64,000 bases of DNA from [Limnothrix rosea] IAM M-220 (GTDB lineage: Bacteria; Cyanobacteriota; Cyanobacteriia; Cyanobacteriales; MRBY01), in NCBI RefSeq assembly GCF_001904615.1, contig NZ_MRBY01000015.1:1-64000 (forward strand), written 5' to 3'. Position numbers and translations under genes: made by a program. Positions 27,196 to 35,668 of this stretch are shown here, piece after piece (the first letter of the stretch is position 1; each line of letters begins with the position of its first letter). The notes under the pieces are model-generated. The model was given only the letters and a program-made list of their open reading frames with translations. It made no database searches and was not told the origin of the DNA.

Positions 27196-28428
27196 ATGGT
27201 CAAAATCAACGAAAGTTACCTCAAATTAAAGGCTGGTTATCTATTCCCAGAGATCGCCCGCCGTGTCAATGCATTTGTCACCGAGAATCCCGACGCGCCG
27301 ATCATTAAACTCGGTATTGGTGATGTCACCGAACCACTTCCCGATGCTTGTCTCGACGCAATGGCTGCAGCCGTCAAAGAAATGGGCGATCGCGCCACCT
27401 TTAAAGGCTACGGTCCCGAACAAGGCTATGCATGGCTCCGCGAAAAAATTGCAGCCCAAGACTTCCAAGCCAGAGGTTGCCAGATTGATGCCTCCGAAAT
27501 TTTTGTATCCGACGGCGCAAAGTGTGACACCGGCAATATTCTCGACATTTTTGGCAAAGACAATACCATCGCCGTCACTGACCCTGTTTATCCCGTTTAC
27601 GTAGACACAAACGTCATGGCTGGCCACACAGGCGAAGCAGACGAGTCTGGCAAATACGGCGGTCTCACCTATATTCCCATCACCGCCGACAACGAATTTA
27701 CCGCTCAGATCCCCACTGAAAAAGTAGATCTCATTTACCTTTGCTTCCCTAATAACCCCACTGGCGCAACAGCCTCAAAAGAACAGCTCCAAGCATGGGT
27801 CGATTACGCCAAGACCAACGGCTCCATTATTTTCTTTGATGCCGCCTACGAAGCCTTTATTACTGATGACAGCCTCCCTCACTCCATTTACGAACTAGAT
27901 GGAGCAAAAGATTGTGCCATCGAATTCCGTTCCTTCTCTAAAAATGCTGGTTTCACCGGAACCCGCTGTGCATTCACCGTTGTCCCCAAGACCTTAACCG
28001 TCAAAACCTCTAGCGGTGAAGAAGTGCAACTTTGGAAGCTGTGGAATCGTCGTCAGTCCACTAAATTCAACGGTGTTTCTTACATTGTGCAGCGGGGTGC
28101 TGAGGCCGTTTACTCTGAGGCAGGTCAAGCTCAGATTAAAGAACTTATTAGTTTTTACCTTGAAAATGCAGCCATTATCCGCAAAGAACTTGAGTCCGTT
28201 GGTTTCGATGTTTTTGGTGGCGTGAATGCCCCTTACGTTTGGGTGAAAACCCCTGAAGGTTTAACGAGCTGGGACTTCTTCGACAAGCTGCTCATCAACT
28301 GTAATGTTGTGGGGACACCGGGTTCCGGTTTTGGGGCTGCGGGCGAAGGTTATTTCCGTATCTCTGCCTTTAACAGTCGCGAAAATGTGCTTGAAGCAAT
28401 GAAGCGGATTACGACTGCATTTAAGTAA
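27196..28428 (+). CDS. dapL: LL-diaminopimelate aminotransferase
   Basis: DapL converts tetrahydrodipicolinate directly to LL-diaminopimelate with glutamate as donor, the lysine/peptidoglycan route used by cyanobacteria and plants. The N-terminus [24 protein letters not shown] and the segment [12 protein letters not shown] are typical. The PLP lysine is in [15 protein letters not shown], with CFPNNPTGA and [15 protein letters not shown] as further landmarks. At 410 residues it is full length. It is transcribed alone on the plus strand, 70 bases after the previous gene. Confidence 0.95.
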   Translation: MVKINESYLKLKAGYLFPEIARRVNAFVTENPDAPIIKLGIGDVTEPLPDACLDAMAAAVKEMGDRATFKGYGPEQGYAWLREKIAAQDFQARGCQIDASEIFVSDGAKCDTGNILDIFGKDNTIAVTDPVYPVYVDTNVMAGHTGEADESGKYGGLTYIPITADNEFTAQIPTEKVDLIYLCFPNNPTGATASKEQLQAWVDYAKTNGSIIFFDAAYEAFITDDSLPHSIYELDGAKDCAIEFRSFSKNAGFTGTRCAFTVVPKTLTVKTSSGEEVQLWKLWNRRQSTKFNGVSYIVQRGAEAVYSEAGQAQIKELISFYLENAAIIRKELESVGFDVFGGVNAPYVWVKTPEGLTSWDFFDKLLINCNVVGTPGSGFGAAGEGYFRISAFNSRENVLEAMKRITTAFK

Positions 28429-28448
28429 ATCTTTTCAAGCAAAAGAAT

Positions 28449-28560
28449 GGCGTTGCTGAATTGAAAGATGAATTAGTCAATCTAGAAATTTTAAGAGAGC
28501 TACTTTCTAGACTTTTCTTGATTTGTCAGTGCAAGCATCCTCTTCTGTTTCACCAACGCC
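28449..28560. mobile_element. MITE-like element with 12 bp terminal inverted repeats and 14 bp target duplication
   Basis: The 112-base element begins GGCGTTGCTGAA and ends TTCACCAACGCC; the ends are inverted with one mismatch in 12. It is flanked exactly by the direct repeat TCAAGCAAAAGAAT at 28435-28448 and 28561-28574, the footprint of transposition. It is far too short for a transposase, so it is a non-autonomous element or an internally deleted insertion sequence. The open frame at 28461-28652 runs through it and is not a gene. The family is unassigned; long target duplications of about this size occur in some IS4-like elements. Confidence 0.75.
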
Positions 28561-28684
28561 TCAAGCAAAAGAATAATTTACTGGATCGAATTTCGCTTAA
28601 CTGGGGATGCATTAGTAATGATGCATCTTTTTTATATTTTTGCTCTCATTGAGCAATTCGAAGGAAGCGAAATCACTAACTTTT

Positions 28685-31600
28685 TTATCTACATATCAAC
28701 CACGTAATCAAAACAATAGTCAGCCCAACACCAAACCAGAAGTATTGAGGTCTGATTTTCAAGTGTCTTTGAATTGTAGAGAGGGGAGAAAGAAGTAAAC
28801 GAATTGCAAATAGAAAATAACCGAGAGGTAGATTAAGCCACACCATTCGCTTTTCTGTCTGAATCATCACATCCGCCCATTCTCCCTCGTCTGAGGATAA
28901 AAGAAATTGCTTCGATATATCTGGAATTGGAATTTCAGCGAGAGGAATCTGAAGCTCTTGCCAAATTCGATAGGCTTGATGGCGATACCGCATAGCACGT
29001 TTTAACTGACCGCGTCTTAAATAAGTATTTGCTAAAGACCAAATAGAATTAGCTTCACCTTTGCGATCGCTAATTTCTTGTCTGATTTCTAAGGACTGCT
29101 GATAAAATCCAATCGCTTGCCGATATTCGTGCAGGTTATGGTGGGTATTACCCAAATTTCCTAGTAAGCTTGCTTCGCCAAGATGATCACCAATTTTTTG
29201 CTTAATTTCTAGAGATTGCTGATAGGGTTCAATCGCCTGCTCGTATTGCTTTAAGGCATGATGAACATTACCAATACCCAATAATGAGAGTGATTCGCCT
29301 CGGTGATCGCCAATGTCACGGTTAACGCCACACTGTTGTTGATAAAATTCAATTGCTTTTTGATATTCTTCTAAAGAATAATAAGCATTGCCTAAGTTAC
29401 CCAGAGAATTATTCTCTCCTTGGCGATCGCCAATCTCTTTCCAAATAGCTAAAGACTGGTAATAGAGTTCAATTGCTTGCTGATACTCGCGTAGGTAATA
29501 GTGGGCATTCCCTAGGTTTTCTAGTAAGCTTGCTTCGCCTCTTTGATCGCCAATTTCTCGCTTAATTTCTAAAGATTGCTGATAGGGTTCGATAGCCTGC
29601 TCATATTGCTTTAAGGCATAGTAAACATTGCCAATACCTCCTAATGAGAGTGATTCGCCTCGGCGATCGCCGATTTCTCGCTTGATTTCTAAGGACTGTT
29701 GATGCGATACAATTGCTTGCGGATAATCTTTCAAGGAGTAATAAACGCTGCCCGAATTACTCAAGGAATTTGCTTCGCCCTGGCGATCACCAATTTCCTG
29801 CGCAATCTCATATTGCTGTTGGTGAAACTCAATAGCTTTTTGATACTCGCCCAAAGAATGGTAAGCATTGCCCAAATTACCCAGAGAATTGGCTTCTCTT
29901 TGGCGATCGCCAACTTTACGACACACAATACACCGTTGTAGTAAAGTATCGACTTCTTGTTGATGTTCTCCGAGATTTTTATAGTTAATTTTAAGGCATC
30001 CCAAAAGTTCAATCTCTGAATGAAAATCATTACTCTCATGCCTAATTTCCAGAGCTTGCTGGTAGAAATCAATTGCCTTTTGATATTCTCTTAAAGAGTT
30101 ATAGATATCGCCTAGACTTGCTAGAGAGTTTGCTTCACCTTTGCGGTCGCCAATTTCACGCTTAATCCCTAACGATTGGTGATGTAAGTCAATTGCTTGT
30201 AGGTACTTTTTTTGTAAATAGTAGACATTACCTGAATTCCCCAGAGAATTAGCTTCTCCTTGGCGATCGCCAATTTCTTGAGCAATGTCATATTGTTGCT
30301 GATAAAGTTCAAGAGCTCGCTCATATTCACCTTTTATTTTGTAAGCGATTCCTAAATTTCCTATAGCATTGGCTTCACTTTGACGATTATTCGTTTCATG
30401 CCTAATGACTATTTCTTGCTGTAAAAAATCAATAGCTGGTTCAGCCTCTTTTAAAGCTAGGTAAGTTTTTCCTAAACCAAAATAGGAGTTTGCTTCAAAT
30501 ACTCGATTACCAGCTTCGCGTTGTACAGGAAGTGCTCGTAGATAAAAGTCAATTGCTGTTTGATACTCGCCTAAAGTGCGATAAACATTGCCTAGGTTAC
30601 ATAAGCTGCCACCTTCAATATTCAGATCACTGATGGTTTTCGATAACTCTAGAGCTTGTTCGTGATAGTGAATTGCTTGTTTGTATTGCTTTAGCCCATG
30701 ATGGCTAAGACCTAAATTCACCAGTGAGTTCGCCTGACCTTGACGATCATTAATCTGAGCCTGAAGAGTAATAGCTTTTTGTAGATACACGATGGCTTTC
30801 TCATTTTGTCCCATCTCATGATGAGTCCACCCTATCTTATGTAGAACATTGCCTTCATCTTTACGGTCGCCAAGTTCCCTAGAAATATCATGGCACTGTT
30901 GATAAAAATCAATTGCTTCTTCATATCTTTTTAGAGAGGTGTAAGCGTCGCCAAGATCACATAACGAACCACTCTCTCGCCAGCGATCGCCTAGCTCTTG
31001 CCGAATCTTTAATGCTCGTTGATACAACTCAATCGCCCTTTGATGTTTCCTCATTGAATGATATGTACCACCCAAACAGCTCAGATTTTTTGCTTCCTCA
31101 GGGTGTGCTTTTATCTGCTGAGTAAGCTCTATTGCCTTTTTATAAAATTCAAGCGCTTCCGAATATTGTTCAAATTTAAAATAAACATTACCCAAACATC
31201 TAAGAGAAAGAGCTTCAGACCAAGGCTGACCAATTTTTCGCCTAACATCTAAAGCTTGTTGATGAAAATTAATTGCCTGCTGACATTGACCTTGAAATTT
31301 ATAAACGTCACCTAAGCTAGCGAGGGCATCAGCCTCACCATGACGATTGTTTATTGCTTGATTAATGTCTAGAGCCTGCTGGTAAAAATTTCTAGCCTGC
31401 TGATATTCCAGAAGACAGGTATTCACATAACCTAAGTTAATCAAGACTGCAGCCTTACCCTGCTGATTATCAAGTGATTCTTGAATATCTAAGCATTGCT
31501 GAAAAAGATCTTTTGCCTTCTCATACTCCCTAAGAGATTGATACGCATTTCCTAAATTGCTCAGGGCATTAGCTTCGCCTTGAAGATAATCCTCTTCTTG

Positions 31601-33937
31601 AAAAATACAAAGTGACTGTTCATAAAAATCAATAGCTTTATAATATTTACCTAAACCTTTATAAATAAGTCCCAAGTTGTCTAAAGAACTGGCTTCGCCT
31701 CGACGGTTATCGATTATTTTTCTGATATTTAATGCTTGCTGATGTAACTCAATAGCCCTCTGGTATTGTCCTAATGAATCATATGCATAAGCCATAAGTG
31801 TTAAAGATCGGCTTTTACTATGTTCATTACGAAGCTTATGGTAAATATCTATAGCTTTCTGAAAAAGACTAATAGCTTTCTTATATTGTCCAATTTTTCT
31901 ATAAACATCTCCTAATCCATCGAATGCTTGTGCAATATTTTTATCAGCATCTACTTTTTGTGCACTAGATAAGAGTTGTTGGCAAGTGTCGATAGCTAGT
32001 TGATATTGACATGAAGAGTTATAAGTATTAGCAAGATTTTCTAGAGAAACCATCTGCTGATATACACTGCAACTTTCTTGCTTGATTTTTAGAGCTTGCT
32101 TATGAAACTCCAGCGCTTGTTCATATTGAGAACGTCTCTCACAAATATTGCCGAGATTTCCTAAAGCATTCGCTTGAATTTCAGAGCTGTTAATTTCTCG
32201 ACCAATTTGTAAAGCTTGATGTTGTAGCTCAGCTGCCTGCTGATATTCCTCTAAAGCTTGGTAAGCATTACCTAAACCACCGAGAGAGTTAGCTTCGAAA
32301 TGACGATTTTTAACCTCTTGTTGAATCGGAAGAGCGCAGGTGTAGTAATTGATCGCTTGTTGATATTGCCCAAGAACGTAGTATGCATGACCTAAATTGC
32401 ACAGACATCCCCCTTCGCCATTACGGTTACCATTAATCTGATGAAGTTCTAAGGATTTTTGAAAAGCGGCAAGTGATTGCGAGTAATTTCCCAATGATCG
32501 ATATAAACTTCCCAAAGAATTCCATGCCCAAGCTAGGTTGCCAGCATCATTATTGTTCTCTGGTTGCCACCCCTGAGTCAGCCTTTCGTAAAGTGGCAAT
32601 AAAACTCGCGATTTTCCTTTTTTATATAGCGAAACATGACAACGTCTAAGAATCTTGTCTGCTTGTGGATAGTTCCCCAGCTCACAAGTATGGTGAAAAG
32701 CTTCCAATATCTCTTGATAACTTTCAACAGTTTCCTTATCTCCTTGAGCCTGAGATTCGTAATAGGCGATCGCCCGTTGATGACTTTCTATTTCTAGAGA
32801 GGAATCTATTAATTTCTCGTGAACTAATGATGCGACTAGCGGATGCAAAGTAAAACAATCTTCTTCCACAGACAATAAGCCACGTTCGACTAAACCCTGT
32901 AGAGACTGCTTCATGATTTGAGTTGCAAGATCACCAAACTCGAACCCATGCTGTTCTTCCATCTTTTGTTGAAGTTCTAACAACGAACTTTGCATCGACT
33001 GAGCCATCATCAAGCTAAAAGGTATCCGGTATACCGATACCCTCAATAACAAGTCTTGCCACCCCTCCGGCAATGCTTCGAATATCGTTTCAAAAACATC
33101 CTCTACTTTTGCCGTTGGGTTACCTTGATATTGCCGAAATAACCGGCGAAAAAAATCAATAGCCGTCTCATCAACTTTCGCCTCATACGCCTGTAGTACC
33201 CATGCAGCTGCTAACTTGAGTAACAAAGGGTGCCCTTCCGTCAAAGCAGCGAGAGTATCACAACGTTTACCTTGCACTCCTTGTCTCGATAAAAGCTCTA
33301 CTCCTTCTTCTACCGTCATTCCTGTCAGTTTTAGCGGTACTTTAATAACAGTATTGAGCCTTGTTGTCACCAATACTCGACTCAACTGCCCCTGTCTTGC
33401 CCAGCACCGTAAAAACTGTTCATACCAAGTCCAGTCATTATGAGATCGTGCTGTATCTAACTGATCCATCACCACCAATAATCGTATGGGGCGATTCACA
33501 TCATTCAGTCGCAACAATAATTCTCGCAACAATAATTCCTCTTGTGCCAAGGGATCTTTAACTGGACGACCGAGTTCCTGCAAAATGTATCGCGCAAAGC
33601 GATCAAAAGAATGAGGTTGCCGAAAATTCACCCATACACGGCGATCAAATTCATTTTTTAGTTGAGAAAACCCCCATGCAGCCAATGATGATTTTCCAAA
33701 TCCACCAGCCGCGACAATCTCTACTACAGGTTTTTTATCAAGAAAATTACGTAACTGCTTTTCATGAGCTGGGCGATTAATCCAGTAGTTCTCATAAAGA
33801 GGGGGATTTTCTCCTACTCCCGATACAACAATATCTTGCTGTGTCGGCAGCGCGATAGAAATAGAACCCATAGGTTCATAAATAATGAACTGATCACGTC
33901 CATAATTCGTATTTTGACTGGTTATTTTATTTTCCAT
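28685..33937 (-). CDS. NLR-like STAND NTPase with thirty TPR units
   Basis: A 1750-residue NLR-architecture protein. Residues 9-28 carry a short motif (NYGRDQFIIYEPMG) shared with the C-terminus of the upstream gene product. The NB-ARC-like NTPase follows: Walker A GGFGKSS near residues 76-86, Walker B LLVVMDQLD near 152-160, VLVTTR near 188, then a winged-helix-like region. Residues about 470-1669 are thirty consecutive 40-residue TPR units, the sensor. The last ~80 residues end in a probable membrane helix (YFWFGVGLTIVLITWLICR). ATG 33937 is chosen over TTG 33958 because AGGAG lies six bases upstream. It is probably co-transcribed with the small gene 49 bases upstream. Confidence 0.88.
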   Translation of the reverse strand: MENKITSQNTNYGRDQFIIYEPMGSISIALPTQQDIVVSGVGENPPLYENYWINRPAHEKQLRNFLDKKPVVEIVAAGGFGKSSLAAWGFSQLKNEFDRRVWVNFRQPHSFDRFARYILQELGRPVKDPLAQEELLLRELLLRLNDVNRPIRLLVVMDQLDTARSHNDWTWYEQFLRCWARQGQLSRVLVTTRLNTVIKVPLKLTGMTVEEGVELLSRQGVQGKRCDTLAALTEGHPLLLKLAAAWVLQAYEAKVDETAIDFFRRLFRQYQGNPTAKVEDVFETIFEALPEGWQDLLLRVSVYRIPFSLMMAQSMQSSLLELQQKMEEQHGFEFGDLATQIMKQSLQGLVERGLLSVEEDCFTLHPLVASLVHEKLIDSSLEIESHQRAIAYYESQAQGDKETVESYQEILEAFHHTCELGNYPQADKILRRCHVSLYKKGKSRVLLPLYERLTQGWQPENNNDAGNLAWAWNSLGSLYRSLGNYSQSLAAFQKSLELHQINGNRNGEGGCLCNLGHAYYVLGQYQQAINYYTCALPIQQEVKNRHFEANSLGGLGNAYQALEEYQQAAELQHQALQIGREINSSEIQANALGNLGNICERRSQYEQALEFHKQALKIKQESCSVYQQMVSLENLANTYNSSCQYQLAIDTCQQLLSSAQKVDADKNIAQAFDGLGDVYRKIGQYKKAISLFQKAIDIYHKLRNEHSKSRSLTLMAYAYDSLGQYQRAIELHQQALNIRKIIDNRRGEASSLDNLGLIYKGLGKYYKAIDFYEQSLCIFQEEDYLQGEANALSNLGNAYQSLREYEKAKDLFQQCLDIQESLDNQQGKAAVLINLGYVNTCLLEYQQARNFYQQALDINQAINNRHGEADALASLGDVYKFQGQCQQAINFHQQALDVRRKIGQPWSEALSLRCLGNVYFKFEQYSEALEFYKKAIELTQQIKAHPEEAKNLSCLGGTYHSMRKHQRAIELYQRALKIRQELGDRWRESGSLCDLGDAYTSLKRYEEAIDFYQQCHDISRELGDRKDEGNVLHKIGWTHHEMGQNEKAIVYLQKAITLQAQINDRQGQANSLVNLGLSHHGLKQYKQAIHYHEQALELSKTISDLNIEGGSLCNLGNVYRTLGEYQTAIDFYLRALPVQREAGNRVFEANSYFGLGKTYLALKEAEPAIDFLQQEIVIRHETNNRQSEANAIGNLGIAYKIKGEYERALELYQQQYDIAQEIGDRQGEANSLGNSGNVYYLQKKYLQAIDLHHQSLGIKREIGDRKGEANSLASLGDIYNSLREYQKAIDFYQQALEIRHESNDFHSEIELLGCLKINYKNLGEHQQEVDTLLQRCIVCRKVGDRQREANSLGNLGNAYHSLGEYQKAIEFHQQQYEIAQEIGDRQGEANSLSNSGSVYYSLKDYPQAIVSHQQSLEIKREIGDRRGESLSLGGIGNVYYALKQYEQAIEPYQQSLEIKREIGDQRGEASLLENLGNAHYYLREYQQAIELYYQSLAIWKEIGDRQGENNSLGNLGNAYYSLEEYQKAIEFYQQQCGVNRDIGDHRGESLSLLGIGNVHHALKQYEQAIEPYQQSLEIKQKIGDHLGEASLLGNLGNTHHNLHEYRQAIGFYQQSLEIRQEISDRKGEANSIWSLANTYLRRGQLKRAMRYRHQAYRIWQELQIPLAEIPIPDISKQFLLSSDEGEWADVMIQTEKRMVWLNLPLGYFLFAIRLLLSPLSTIQRHLKIRPQYFWFGVGLTIVLITWLICR
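33854..33913 (-). other. Shared NYGRDQF motif on the NLR N-terminus
   Basis: Codons 9-28 of the NLR gene. Of the 20 residues, 11 are identical to residues 107-126 of the upstream protein and four more are conservative. Alternating hydrophobic residues on both sides of a P-x-G turn fit a beta-arch. Confidence 0.7.
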
Positions 33938-33986
33938 GCCAGCTCCTATTTCTTCCAAAAAAATAGAGAAAACCTAAGATTTCATC

Positions 33987-34376
33987 CTAAGAACCTCCTA
34001 GCTTTAAATCGCCACTAGGTTGATTGATCACAAACTGGTCTCGTCCGTAATTAGCATTAACCTGCTGACTTTGATATTGATTCTGAATATGAACAATTTG
34101 CTGAGCCAACTGCTTTACCTCTTGGGCAAATTCCTCATCCTCAAATAATTCTGCATCCAATACCCGTACTAAATTTGATTGGGACTCTAGATCATTCCCT
34201 TGACTCGTCTCGACTTGTATCAATACCTCTTCTACTTTTTTACGACCGGTAAAGCGATTAGATATAGTTTCCCAAAGCCGTTCGGTCAACTTTTCTGCAG
34301 CTTTACCTGCTGCACCTTCTGCAAATTTTTGCGCAGCCAAACCAACAATTAAGGCCGTCGTAATTGGTTCTATCAT
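33987..34376 (-). CDS. Bell-like candidate effector with C-terminal amyloid-type motif
   Basis: A 129-residue protein encoded directly upstream of the NLR gene. The N-terminus (IEPITTALIVGLAAQKFAEGAAGKAAEKLTERLW) is a Gly/Ala-rich hydrophobic helix followed by amphipathic helices to about residue 100, the style of Bell/HeLo-like membrane-acting cell-death domains. Residues 107-126 carry the motif NANYGRDQFVINQP-x-G that recurs at the NLR N-terminus. From the family picture, the activated NLR would template this motif into amyloid form and switch on the effector; that is inference. ATG 34376 is preferred over the open frame to 34460, which adds a basic, unrelated stretch. Confidence 0.7.
   Translation of the reverse strand: MIEPITTALIVGLAAQKFAEGAAGKAAEKLTERLWETISNRFTGRKKVEEVLIQVETSQGNDLESQSNLVRVLDAELFEDEEFAQEVKQLAQQIVHIQNQYQSQQVNANYGRDQFVINQPSGDLKLGGS
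33999..34058 (-). other. Shared NYGRDQF motif on the effector C-terminus
   Basis: Codons 107-126 of the small gene. It matches the NLR N-terminal motif at the protein level while most shared codons differ at the third base (for example TAC/TAT, CGA/CGT, GAC/GAT, TTT/TTC). Confidence 0.7.
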
Positions 34377-34544
34377 AATCTTTGCTAATAAAAATTGTGT
34401 TTTGATTATCCTCAATTCACCCTTAAATTGCCACTTTTGACATTTAAATATTGAATGCAATAAAACTATTCATCTAAAAAGCTATACTTAGTCAATTACA
34501 TTAGCGATCGCCCATATATTTTTAACACCTATTTCTTTCACAAT

Positions 34545-34568
34545 AAAAAACCCAGCAGTGATGCTGGG
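34545..34568 (-). terminator. Intrinsic terminator of the small membrane protein gene
   Basis: Read on the minus strand, CCCAGCA-TCAC-TGCTGGG is followed by six T. It lies 77 bases after the stop of the 34645 gene and separates it from the effector/NLR operon, which therefore has its own promoter between about 34400 and 34540. Confidence 0.85.
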
Positions 34569-34644
34569 CTTCTATCAAATTATTTCAATCAATTATTTTA
34601 CGAACTTACGACATTAAGACTTTAGCTAGACATTTGCGACCCAT

Positions 34645-35016
34645 CTAAACTAAATCACAGGTAAGGGGACAAGAAGCATACACAGACTCAGATGCTACAA
34701 CTTCCTTACCATGAAGCCAGCTTAACCAACTCATTTCTTGGGGATGTACACCTTTAATGGTGAGCATTGCCGCTGCCAATAGAATACTCATGACAGTGCC
34801 ACCAATAATGGTTCCAGCGACTACCAAAACGGCGCTAACAGGCAGTACAGATTGCAGAACAATTGCCATTAAAGACCCAATTGTCATCATCAATACGACA
34901 ACCGGAAAACCGACGACTAATAAGCAAACAAGTAGAGTAAAACTCCAGATTAAAAAGCTCTTAAGAAAAAATGAAATGTAGGAAGAGTCCCAGCTGCGAG
35001 TCGATGAGAAGTTCAT
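34645..35016 (-). CDS. Small membrane protein of unknown function
   Basis: A 123-residue protein with three probable membrane helices: about residues 16-40 (FFLKSFLIWSFTLLVCLLVVGFP), 41-60 (VVVLMMTIGSLMAIVLQ) and 62-88 (PVSAVLVVAGTIIGGTVMSILL). A short soluble tail ends with two Cys (YASCPLTCDLV). I do not recognise the family. A strong ribosome-binding site, GGAGGG, lies nine bases before the ATG, suggesting good expression. It has its own terminator, so it is not part of the NLR operon. Confidence 0.65.
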   Translation of the reverse strand: MNFSSTRSWDSSYISFFLKSFLIWSFTLLVCLLVVGFPVVVLMMTIGSLMAIVLQSVLPVSAVLVVAGTIIGGTVMSILLAAAMLTIKGVHPQEMSWLSWLHGKEVVASESVYASCPLTCDLV

Positions 35017-35668
35017 AAATCTATCCCTCCAAGGGAAATTTATTGGTTGTAAAAAATCTAGTTAGGCATCTTTCAAATCGTATGAAAATTATGCTGATGC
35101 CTGCGGTGTTTCCTAGTATAAGTAGATTTTCTATGAATGATAAGTTTTTGTTTACAGAACTTAATTGCTCTTCTTTTCAAATATGGTAGTTTTTCCTTCA
35201 AATAAAGTGTTTTCAGGGATTTTAAGGTCTACAATTAGCAATCATGTTGCGGCGATAGGAATTTAAACTTATTAGGAAATGTTTTTTCTGAGACGAAGCT
35301 AATGCTTTTATGAGAAACCTTTTTTTAGGATGAAAAAAGTTACATTTCTTTACTTTGATGGGTCTAGTTGCCTTGGTCTTTTGGATGATGGCAAAGGTTC
35401 GTTGATTTGTCTTTTAAGCTGTCTGAAGTAGGTGATTATTTGTGAATTAAGGCATTAGGGATTATCGATTCTATGGCTGTGTGTAAGGCTTTGTCACGGT
35501 GCTTTGGCGATCGCCTTGCGATTTAGCGATTCGAGTTAACATGGGAACAATAAAATTGGGTCATTCTCCAAATCATGTCTGGCTAATGGTAATGATGTGA
35601 GTTACCGGAGAACGTAAGCTTTGCAGAGTTTTCGTGCCCATAAACCTATAAGTGATGCTCAATTTCCT
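35017..35668. other. Long divergent spacer between the membrane protein gene and pilT
   Basis: About 650 bases that must hold the promoters of both flanking genes. A HIP1 octamer lies near 35507. I find no RNA gene, repeat or credible small frame. An in-frame TTG at 35621 with GGAG upstream is an alternative pilT start. Confidence 0.4.

Noticed and set aside
28461-28652. 63-codon frame downstream of dapL
   Set aside because: It crosses the MITE-like element and one copy of its target duplication; no gene features.
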